From NCBI RefSeq assembly GCF_963548695.1, contig NZ_CAUUWA010000022.1, positions 1-34,379 of the forward strand: 34,379 nucleotides of DNA, read 5' to 3'. A model generated the notes under the pieces. That model worked only from the letters and a program-made list of their open reading frames with translations, was not told where the DNA came from and ran no database searches. A program made the position numbers and the translations under genes. This DNA comes from an uncultured Fretibacterium sp. (GTDB lineage: Bacteria > Synergistota > Synergistia > Synergistales > Aminobacteriaceae). Positions 15,398 through 22,092 of this stretch are shown in pieces. Each line of letters begins with the position of its first letter. Position 1 is the first letter of the stretch.

Positions 15398-16615
15398 ATG
15401 GTACGGGAATTAATCGATAATATAACGAATTTTCGATGTTTCACGGATAGTGTTTCCTTATGGGTACAGCAGCTGTCCGTCAATTCCTTCATTATCTTCG
15501 TCATGATGATCTTCATGCTCTTGGGAGCCGTAGATCGGATGCGCGGAAATAAATGGGGATATGGGGCATCGTTTGAGGAGGGTTTTCAAGCGATGGGGCC
15601 GCTTGCGCTGGGCATGGCCGGGGTGGTGGCCGCTGCGCCGGTGCTCTCCATACTTCTGCGGCCGGTGATAGTCCCTCTATATCGTCTGCTTGGAGCGGAT
15701 GCCTCCATGTTCGCGGGGACCATTCTTGCCTGCGATACAGGCGGCTACCCCCTTGCGATGGAGCTTACCTCGGATTCTTCGGTGGGAAAATTCTCCGGCC
15801 TGTTGCTGGGCAGCATGATGGGGCCTACGATCATCTTCACCATCCCGGTGGCTCTCAGCCTCATCAAAAAAGAGGACCGCCCGTATTTGGGTTCCGGAGT
15901 GTTGGCGGGAATGATCACCATTCCCATAGGCTGCATTGCAGGCGGACTCGTCATGAACATGACCCCTCATAAAATAAGTATCGGAACCATATTGGTGAAT
16001 CTACTTCCCGTCATCCTCATTGCGGGGTTGATCGTTCTGGGCCTGTGGTTCGCTCCGGGAAAGATGATTGAGGGCTTCAGCAAATTCGGAACCGGCGTCA
16101 CGGTCGTCATTACGTTTTTTACCGCCATAGCGGTCTTCGAATACCAGACTCAGATTAAATTCCCATTGCTCAACATTATGGTGGAAGAGGATGCAAACGG
16201 GGAAATTCCTCTGTTGACAGGACTTCTGATCTGCGGCCAAATCTCCACCATTCTCATCGGGGCCTTTCCAATGGTGAAGTGGATCACAAGGCATTTCGGC
16301 AAGGCGCTTGGTTATTTCGGGAGTGCGCTTGGCATGGACGAAAAAGGATCGGCAGGCTTGGTCGCCTCTTTAGCCAACCATATCGCCATGTACACCATGT
16401 TGGGGGACATGAATTCCAGAGGAAAGCTCCTCAACGTAGCCTTTTCCGTCTCGGGAGCCTTCGTCTTCGGAGATCATCTCGGTTTTACCGCGGGGGTCGA
16501 CTCCGAGATGATTTTCCCCGTGGTCCTCGGGAAGCTTACGGCAGGGGTTACGGCGTTATTGCTGGCCAATTTCCTCTACCCGAAGCTGACGGCCAAGATG
16601 CAGCCCAATTCCTGA
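15398..16615 (+). CDS. eutH: EutH-family ethanolamine-type transporter
   Basis: Integral membrane protein of 405 residues with about ten hydrophobic segments, the normal EutH length. Diagnostic stretches shared with EutH as I remember it are FIIFVMMIFMLLGAVDRMRG, EEGFQAMGPLALGMAGVVAA, APVLSILLRPVIVPLYRLLG, and ADASMFAGTILACDTGGYPL with AMELT after it. EutH moves ethanolamine across the inner membrane. Start ATG is preceded by GAAGGAGGAGG. Here it stands without eutB, eutC or shell genes, beside decarboxylase-like genes, so the cargo may be a different small amine or amino alcohol. Expression should depend on the antitermination leader upstream. The symbol denotes family, not proven substrate. 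Confidence 0.9.
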   Translation: MVRELIDNITNFRCFTDSVSLWVQQLSVNSFIIFVMMIFMLLGAVDRMRGNKWGYGASFEEGFQAMGPLALGMAGVVAAAPVLSILLRPVIVPLYRLLGADASMFAGTILACDTGGYPLAMELTSDSSVGKFSGLLLGSMMGPTIIFTIPVALSLIKKEDRPYLGSGVLAGMITIPIGCIAGGLVMNMTPHKISIGTILVNLLPVILIAGLIVLGLWFAPGKMIEGFSKFGTGVTVVITFFTAIAVFEYQTQIKFPLLNIMVEEDANGEIPLLTGLLICGQISTILIGAFPMVKWITRHFGKALGYFGSALGMDEKGSAGLVASLANHIAMYTMLGDMNSRGKLLNVAFSVSGAFVFGDHLGFTAGVDSEMIFPVVLGKLTAGVTALLLANFLYPKLTAKMQPNS

Positions 16616-16642
16616 TTCCCAAGGAGCTTTTCGCCCATTATG

Positions 16643-16668
16643 AAAGTGCTCGAACGGGCATTTTGTTT
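16643..16668 (+). terminator. Possible attenuator between EutH-like and UcpA-like genes
   Basis: AAAGTGCT (16643-16650), loop CGAACG, GGCATTTT (16657-16664), then GTTT. The eight-pair stem with two G-U pairs is moderate, so it may only reduce read-through to the downstream genes. Confidence 0.4.
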
Positions 16669-16708
16669 ATGGGATAAAACTATTCTGAATCAAGGAGATG
16701 AAGAGCGG

Positions 16709-17515
16709 ATGTCGAAACAGGTTGCAGCGAAGTTGAACGGAAAGGCGGCGTTGGTGACCGGGGCCGCGATGGGTATGGGAGCGGCTATATCCGAAGTATA
16801 CGCAAAGTATGGTGCGAAACTTTGCATGATCGACATGTCGCCGAAGGTGGAGGAAAAAGCGGAGGAACTTCGCAAAAAACATGGTGCGGAGATTATTACG
16901 AGGATTGCCAATGTAACGAAGCCGGAGGATTTAAAGGCGGCTGCGGAGGAGATGGTGAAGACTTTCGGCCGTATAGACGTGGCTTGCTGCAACGCGGGCG
17001 TCTGTCGTCTCGGGAACTTTTTGGAGATGAGCGAAGCGGACAGAGACTTCCACATCGATGTCAACATCAAGGGCGTCTGGAATACCTGTAAGGCCGTAAT
17101 CCCCAATATGCTCGAGAATGGAGGCGGAAATATCGTCATCGCGTCCTCGGTCACGGGGGACATCGTGGCGGATCCCGGAGAATCGGCTTACGCCCTGTCC
17201 AAGGCCGCGCTGGTGGGACTGACGAAGGCCCTGGCAATCGAGTTCGCGGGGAAAAATATCCGTGTCAACTGCTCGCAACTGGGTTATGCACGCACGCCGA
17301 TGGCGGAGAGCATCGCCAAGCAGAGCAATCCGGACGATCCTGAGAGTGCACTTGCGGATATGGCGAAGGGGATCCCCGTGCATCGTCTGGCCGACCCGTC
17401 GGAGGTGGGCGAGCTGTTCGCCTTCCTGGGCTGTGAGGAGTCCAGTTATCTTACCGGCTCACAGATCGTTATCGATGGCGCGGCGACGATCAGGGAGTCC
17501 AATATGGGAGTGTAA
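16709..17515 (+). CDS. ucpA: UcpA-like short-chain dehydrogenase/reductase
   Basis: Classical SDR oxidoreductase of 268 residues. It has the nucleotide-binding TGAAMGMG (17-24), CNAGV (94-98), catalytic Ser147 and the YxxxK pair Tyr161/Lys165. Asp42 after the second strand favours NAD over NADP. Long stretches match E. coli UcpA as I recall it: NAGVCRLGNFLEMSEADRDF, SSVTGDIVADPGESAYALSK and RTPMAESIAKQSNPDDPESA. UcpA's physiological substrate is not firmly known. In this locus an NAD-linked oxidation of an alcohol, amino alcohol or hydroxy acid, or its reverse, is plausible. ATG 16709 has AAGGAG 11 bases upstream. Confidence 0.88.
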   Translation: MSKQVAAKLNGKAALVTGAAMGMGAAISEVYAKYGAKLCMIDMSPKVEEKAEELRKKHGAEIITRIANVTKPEDLKAAAEEMVKTFGRIDVACCNAGVCRLGNFLEMSEADRDFHIDVNIKGVWNTCKAVIPNMLENGGGNIVIASSVTGDIVADPGESAYALSKAALVGLTKALAIEFAGKNIRVNCSQLGYARTPMAESIAKQSNPDDPESALADMAKGIPVHRLADPSEVGELFAFLGCEESSYLTGSQIVIDGAATIRESNMGV

Positions 17516-17530
17516 TTTCCCCAATGTCCC

Positions 17531-17585
17531 ATTCGGATGAAAACTTCATTCGGTTGAAAGCTTCGGTTGAGAATTTCAGTTGAAG
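17531..17585 (+). repeat. Degenerate short repeats before the GcvPA-like gene
   Basis: Four related 12-base copies: ATTCGGATGAAA (17531), ATTCGGTTGAAA (17548), CTTCGGTTGAGA (17561) and TTTCAGTTGAAG (17574), spaced 17, 13 and 13 bases. They fill most of the gap between the UcpA-like and GcvPA-like genes. Function unknown; a binding site or slipped-strand duplication are options. Confidence 0.5.
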
Positions 17586-17602
17586 ATCAGGAGGTCGACA
17601 TA

Positions 17603-18994
17603 ATGAGCAGAAAACAATTTGTCCATCCGTATATCCCGAATTCCGAGCCTGGAATAAAGAGGGAGATGCTTGACGCGATTGGGATGAAAAGCGTCGAGGG
17701 AATCTATAAGGAGATCCCGGATCGGCTCCGTTTTAAGGGGCGAATGGACCTGCCGGACCCTATCATCTCCGAGTACAGCCTTCAGCGTCATGTGGAGGGG
17801 CTTCTGGCCAAGAACAGGAATGCCAAGGATAACGTTTGTTTCCTCGGAGGAGGTACGTGGAATCACTATGTTCCTGCGGTCGTCGAAACGATTATGGAGC
17901 GGGATGAATTCCTGACCTGTTACGTGGGGGAAGCGTATACGGATCACGGAAAATTTCAGACTCTGTTTGAAAGCAGCTCCATGATTGGTGATTTGACGGG
18001 CTTTGAAGCCTGCTGCACGCCTACCTACGACTGGGCAAACGCGATCGCAATTGCCTGCAGGATGGCGAAGCGTACAACGGGCAGGGAGGAAATCCTGGTT
18101 GCCGGCAATATGGCTCCCGATAGGCTGTCGGTGGTGAAGAATTATTGCAAGCCCGAGATGAAGGTCGTCAAGGTCGCCTATCACAAGGAGACCGGGATGA
18201 TGGATATGACGGATCTGAAGTCGAAGCTCTCCGATCGGGTCGCCTGCGTTTATTTCGAGAATCCCATCTATCTTGGCGCCTTGGAAGAGCAGGCCGCCGA
18301 TATCGTCAAGGCGGCGCACGGTGCCGGAGCTCTTGCGATGGTCGGCGTGGACCCCACCAGCCTTGGGGTGTTGGAAGCTCCGGGCGCGTATGGCGCGGAT
18401 TATGCTGTCGGCGACCTCCAGCCTCTGGGGCTGCACATGATGTATGGGGGGGGCGTCGGTGGATTCATCGCGACGAAGGACGAGAAGGAATTCCTCGGAG
18501 AATATCCTGCCCTTCTGTTTGGGATCTGCAAGACGCAGAAGGAAGGGGAGTACGGTTTCGGCGAGGTCTACTACGAAAGGACCTCTTACGCCTCCCGGGA
18601 AAAGGGAAAGGACTTCATCGGAACCACGACGGCTTTGCATGGAATGGCGGCAGCGGTCTATATGGCTCTCATGGGACCGCAGGGATTCCAGGAACTGGGC
18701 GAGGGGATTCTGCAGCGGGTCGAGTACGCCAAGGCGGGGCTTGCCAAGATCAAAGGAATCAAGATCCCCCTCAAAGGATACAGTTACTGCGATTTTATGG
18801 TCGACTTCAACGGGACGGGAAAGACCGTGAAGGAGATCAACAAGGCTCTGCTGGAGCATCGAATCCTGGGCGGAAAGGATATCAGCGGAGAATTTTCCGA
18901 GTATGGGCAAAGTGCCCTTTACAGCGTGACGGAAGTTCATACGCAGGAGGATTTGCACGCGCTGTTCGATGCACTGAAGAAGATTTGCGCGTAG
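17603..18994 (+). CDS. Divergent glycine decarboxylase subunit 1-like protein (GcvPA paralogue)
   Basis: 463-residue relative of GcvPA, the N-terminal half of the glycine cleavage P-protein. The N-terminus HPYIPNSEPGIKREMLDAIG, IPDRLRF and LGGGTWNHYVPAVVETIMER are clearly GcvPA-like. However, the near-invariant TPYQPExSQG region is replaced by CYVGEAYTDHGKFQ (106-119), GEGQPLG by GDLQPLG, and the RREKATSNICTNQ box by SREKGKDFIGTTTAL. I infer a changed substrate or partner. It should pair with the GcvPB-like protein 60 bases downstream to make an alpha2beta2 PLP enzyme. A strong CAGGAGGT site supports ATG 17603. No genes for GcvH, GcvT or Lpd lie nearby, so the canonical glycine cleavage role is doubtful. 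Confidence 0.85.
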   Translation: MSRKQFVHPYIPNSEPGIKREMLDAIGMKSVEGIYKEIPDRLRFKGRMDLPDPIISEYSLQRHVEGLLAKNRNAKDNVCFLGGGTWNHYVPAVVETIMERDEFLTCYVGEAYTDHGKFQTLFESSSMIGDLTGFEACCTPTYDWANAIAIACRMAKRTTGREEILVAGNMAPDRLSVVKNYCKPEMKVVKVAYHKETGMMDMTDLKSKLSDRVACVYFENPIYLGALEEQAADIVKAAHGAGALAMVGVDPTSLGVLEAPGAYGADYAVGDLQPLGLHMMYGGGVGGFIATKDEKEFLGEYPALLFGICKTQKEGEYGFGEVYYERTSYASREKGKDFIGTTTALHGMAAAVYMALMGPQGFQELGEGILQRVEYAKAGLAKIKGIKIPLKGYSYCDFMVDFNGTGKTVKEINKALLEHRILGGKDISGEFSEYGQSALYSVTEVHTQEDLHALFDALKKICA

Positions 18995-19054
18995 GGCGTC
19001 GGGATGCTGCCTACGATAACTGCAGTGATGGACAAGGAGATGGAGGTTATATAA

Positions 19055-20617
19055 ATGGCTAAGGTGAACGTCAGAAAAGATTTTCATCAGGCAAGATGGA
19101 ATGAGCCGATTATTTACGAACTCTCCACCCCGGGCCTGCGGGGAATCATTCCGCCGCTTGTCGAGGACGGAATCGTGAAGGAAACGGGGGATGTCGTTTC
19201 GAAGCTGCCGGTCGGCCTGAGAAGGAAAAGCTCCCTGGACTTGCCGGAGGTTCCGCAAAAGCATGTGCTTGCCCATTACATTCACCTTTCGCAGGAAACG
19301 ATGGGCTCGAACCTCTCTAACGATATGTCCGAGGGTACCTGTACCATGAAATACAACCCGCGCCTTTGCGAGTCCCTGACCTTCAACCCCGGCTTCGCGG
19401 ATATTCACCCCGACCAGGACCCGGATACGGTCCAGGGTATGTTGCAGATATACTACGACTTCGAAAAGGTGGTCAAAGAGGTTTCCGGACTGGATAAATT
19501 TTCTCTGCAGCCGGGCGGCGGCAACCATGCCGTGTATACGGCGGCCTCCGTCGTGCGGGCTTACCATGAATCCCGCGGCGAATTGGCACAAAGAAACGAG
19601 ATCATCACGACGATCTTTTCGCATCCCTGTGACGCCGCCTGCCCCGCGACGGCGGGATTCAAGGTCATAACCATTTATCCGGATGAGCAGGGCATGCCGG
19701 ACTACGAGGCGATCAAGGCCGCTGCAAACGAGCATACGGCCGCGATCTTTATGACCAATCCGGAGGATATCGGAATCTACAATATCCATGCCGATAAGAT
19801 CGTAGAGGCAATTCATGCGGTTGGAGGCCTGTGCTTCTACGACCAGGCCAACGCCAATGCGTTTTTGGGCATAGCGAGGGCGAGGGAAGCCGGATTCGAC
19901 ATGTGCCACTTCAACGTTCATAAGACTTTCGGAACTCCTCATGGAGGCGAAGGTCCGGCCAGCGGCGCTTTCGGAGTACGCGACTACCTTGCGAAGTTCC
20001 TGCCGGTCCCGACCGTAGAGTTCGACGGCAGTAAATACTATCTCGATTACGACAAGCCGGAGAGCATCGGGAGGGTCCGCGAATATATCGGTCAGTCGGC
20101 GGTCATCCTGAAAGCCTATGCTTGGAGCCGCATGATGGGGCCGGACGGCTTGAAGGAATGCGCCGAAGTATCGGTCATCAACAATAACTATATGCTGAAG
20201 ATGATGGAAAAGATTCCGGGCGTGACCCATGCGTTCCAAGGCAACGGAATCGTCCGTCAGGAGCAGATCCGCTACAGCTTCGAGGAACTGAAGAAGAAAT
20301 ACGACATCGGATCCGAGGACATGAACTGCAGGATGGGGGATTACGGCATTCCGTGGTTCTGGTCCAGCCACCATCCGTGGGTCATTCCGGAGCCCATGAC
20401 AATCGAGCCGTGTGAGTCCTACACAAAGGAGGATATCGAGGAGTACTGCAAGGTGGTGGAGATCTGCGCCAAAGAGGCGATGGAGAATCCTTCTTTGCTT
20501 AAGAACGCTCCTCATAATACGGCAATGCATCGGAGGATCAACGAGGAGGAACTTGATGATCCCAGCAAGTGGGCGATCACCTGGAGGGCCTATAAACGTA
20601 AACACAACATCAAGTGA
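19055..20617 (+). CDS. Divergent glycine decarboxylase subunit 2-like protein (GcvPB paralogue)
   Basis: 520-residue relative of GcvPB, which carries PLP in the P-protein. Conserved family parts are YELSTPGLRG, GTCTMKYNPR (95-103), GGLCFYDQANANAFLG with Asp263, and HFNVHKTFGTPHGG with the predicted PLP lysine Lys290. Altered parts are LQPGGGNHAV where GcvPB has LQPAAGAHGE, FSHPCDAACPATA where PDSAHGTNPASA is usual, NPEDIGIYN for NPNTLGLFE, and HGGEGPASG for HGGGGPGxG. PLP chemistry should thus be kept while substrate contacts changed. TGGAGG lies eight bases before ATG 19055. It is probably the partner of the GcvPA-like protein; the reaction is likely an amino-acid alpha-decarboxylation or related chemistry. 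Confidence 0.87.
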   Translation: MAKVNVRKDFHQARWNEPIIYELSTPGLRGIIPPLVEDGIVKETGDVVSKLPVGLRRKSSLDLPEVPQKHVLAHYIHLSQETMGSNLSNDMSEGTCTMKYNPRLCESLTFNPGFADIHPDQDPDTVQGMLQIYYDFEKVVKEVSGLDKFSLQPGGGNHAVYTAASVVRAYHESRGELAQRNEIITTIFSHPCDAACPATAGFKVITIYPDEQGMPDYEAIKAAANEHTAAIFMTNPEDIGIYNIHADKIVEAIHAVGGLCFYDQANANAFLGIARAREAGFDMCHFNVHKTFGTPHGGEGPASGAFGVRDYLAKFLPVPTVEFDGSKYYLDYDKPESIGRVREYIGQSAVILKAYAWSRMMGPDGLKECAEVSVINNNYMLKMMEKIPGVTHAFQGNGIVRQEQIRYSFEELKKKYDIGSEDMNCRMGDYGIPWFWSSHHPWVIPEPMTIEPCESYTKEDIEEYCKVVEICAKEAMENPSLLKNAPHNTAMHRRINEEELDDPSKWAITWRAYKRKHNIK

Positions 20618-20638
20618 TCGTGCAACAGGAATGTTTCG

Positions 20639-20663
20639 AGGCCGGGGATACTCTCCCCGGCCT
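20639..20663 (+). other. Perfect 10-bp hairpin between GcvPB-like and AcoX-like genes
   Basis: AGGCCGGGGA, loop TACTC, TCCCCGGCCT. No T run follows, so a normal intrinsic terminator is unlikely. It could stabilise or process the upstream mRNA. The five-base loop does not match the hexaloops upstream. Confidence 0.5.
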
Positions 20664-20708
20664 GATTCTCAATGGGGTCGGAATATCGTGTCTGGGGGCC
20701 TGTCAAAT

Positions 20709-21827
20709 ATGAAGAAGCTGGGGTTTATCGTCAATCCGGTGGCGGGTATCGGGGGCAAGGTGGGATTGAAAGGCTCCGATGGCGAGGCTACCTTGAAAAG
20801 GGCGTTGGAATTGGGAGCAGTGGCAGAGAGCGGGAAAAAAGCGCTGGTGGCCATGAGGGCATTGAAAGAGGCGGCGGGGGCCCTGGATATTTATACGTAT
20901 CCCGGAGAGATGGGAGCGGATATATGCAGGGAGGCGGGGCTGGACTGTACCGTCTTGGGAAGGATAGAGCAGGGGCACACTACCCCGGAGGATACGATTC
21001 GTGCCGCCAGGATGCTTCGGGACGCAAAACTCGATTTGATACTATTCGCGGGCGGGGACGGCACAGCCAGAGATATTATGGATGCGGTGGGCACGACGAT
21101 ACCGGTGCTGGGGATACCGACGGGCTGTAAGATCCATTCCGGAGTCTACGCCGTGAATCCTCGGATGGCAGGGATGCTGATGGGGCAATATGCGCTTGGA
21201 AAGGTGCGGGAGACCCGAGAGGCGGAGGTTATGGATATCGACGAGGACCTTTTTCGCCAGGGTATCGTGCAGGCCCGTCTATATGGATATCTTCAGGTCC
21301 CGAACGAATCAAAGATGGTGCAAAACCTGAAGAGCGGACGGGGGTTCAGCGAAAGTGCATCCGTGGAGCTCCTCTCCAACTATATTGCAGATACGTGGGA
21401 AGATGACACTTTGTATATCGTAGGAACGGGATCGACCATCGCCGCCATTATGAAGAGACTTGGTCTTCAGAATACCTTATTGGGCGTTGACCTGGTATAT
21501 GGCGGCGCCGTCATCGCTTCCGACTGCACCGAGCGGGAAATCCTCCGGACCATGGAGAACTATGACAAGGTGAGAATTCTCGTGACGGTCATCGGGGGAC
21601 AGGGCTATATATTCGGACGCGGAAATCAGCAGATCAGCGCTTCCATCATCAAAAAAGTTGGGAGGGAGAACATTATTGTCGCTGCATCGAAAAATAAGAT
21701 GCTCTCCCTCTTCGGAAAATCGCTGTACGTCGATACCGGGGACGAGGAGGTGAATCAGGCCCTGGCAGGGTACATTCGGGTCATTGTCGGTTATGGGGAA
21801 TCCGTCATGGCCAAAGTGTCCGCCTGA
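20709..21827 (+). CDS. AcoX / ATP-NAD kinase-like protein
   Basis: 372-residue protein of the family that includes AcoX from acetoin operons and distant NAD kinases (COG3199 type). It begins KKLGFIVNPVAGIGGKVGLK, has the kinase-like LILFAGGDGTARDI, then IPVLGIPTGCKIHSGVYAVN, LYIVGTGSTIAAIMKRLG and VIGGQGYIFGRGNQQIS. These are typical of the family. AcoX members sit in catabolic operons, but their own reaction is poorly defined; phosphorylation of NAD or of a pathway metabolite are possible. ATG 20709 is chosen because the family starts at MKKLGFIVNP; upstream is a GGGGG tract. It is the last gene of the locus, followed by a strong terminator. Confidence 0.85.
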   Translation: MKKLGFIVNPVAGIGGKVGLKGSDGEATLKRALELGAVAESGKKALVAMRALKEAAGALDIYTYPGEMGADICREAGLDCTVLGRIEQGHTTPEDTIRAARMLRDAKLDLILFAGGDGTARDIMDAVGTTIPVLGIPTGCKIHSGVYAVNPRMAGMLMGQYALGKVRETREAEVMDIDEDLFRQGIVQARLYGYLQVPNESKMVQNLKSGRGFSESASVELLSNYIADTWEDDTLYIVGTGSTIAAIMKRLGLQNTLLGVDLVYGGAVIASDCTEREILRTMENYDKVRILVTVIGGQGYIFGRGNQQISASIIKKVGRENIIVAASKNKMLSLFGKSLYVDTGDEEVNQALAGYIRVIVGYGESVMAKVSA

Positions 21828-21895
21828 GATGCCTCTGCGGAAGAGGGGATGTGAATAAACGTTTTCAAGAGATACCTGTGGACTGTACGTAGTCG

Positions 21896-21940
21896 ATGAT
21901 GGCGGGTTCCGGAGGGGAATCCGCCATCATTAATATTTTT
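21896..21940 (+). terminator. Strong intrinsic terminator closing the GcvP-like locus
   Basis: ATGATGGCGG (21896-21905) pairs with CCGCCATCAT (21921-21930), and five inner pairs extend the stem to 15; the loop is GGAGG. It is followed by TAATATTTTT. It lies 69 bases after the AcoX-like stop. Confidence 0.88.
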
Positions 21941-22058
21941 GTCCCCTTCCGGTTCGGGGACGAAAGTTGAGCGGAAGGCGGCTTTTTGCTGTCTACCGCC
22001 CGATAGGAACGCCTTTCCCCGGCACTTGCGCCGTGGTATATACTTTTTAGTGAGATGG

Positions 22059-22070
22059 CGGCATATGCCG
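22059..22070. other. 12-base palindrome before the ABC-F gene
   Basis: CGGCATATGCCG lies about 20 bases before the CTG start and 15 bases after a TATACT that could be a -10 box. It may be an operator or a leader hairpin; a good -35 box is not seen. Confidence 0.3.
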
Positions 22071-22092
22071 TAAGGTTACGGGAGGGATTGTT

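Noticed and set aside
17576..20605. Open minus-strand frame of about 1010 codons opposite the GcvPA/PB-like genes
   Set aside because: The plus-strand genes have ribosome-binding sites and family motifs; the antisense frame has none.
17603..20617. Annotation as canonical glycine dehydrogenase subunits gcvPA and gcvPB
   Set aside because: Several near-invariant P-protein boxes are changed in both chains and no GcvH, GcvT or Lpd gene is nearby; I call them paralogues instead.
20639..20663. Hairpin as a third ANTAR element or terminator
   Set aside because: It has a five-base loop, stands alone and lacks a T tract.
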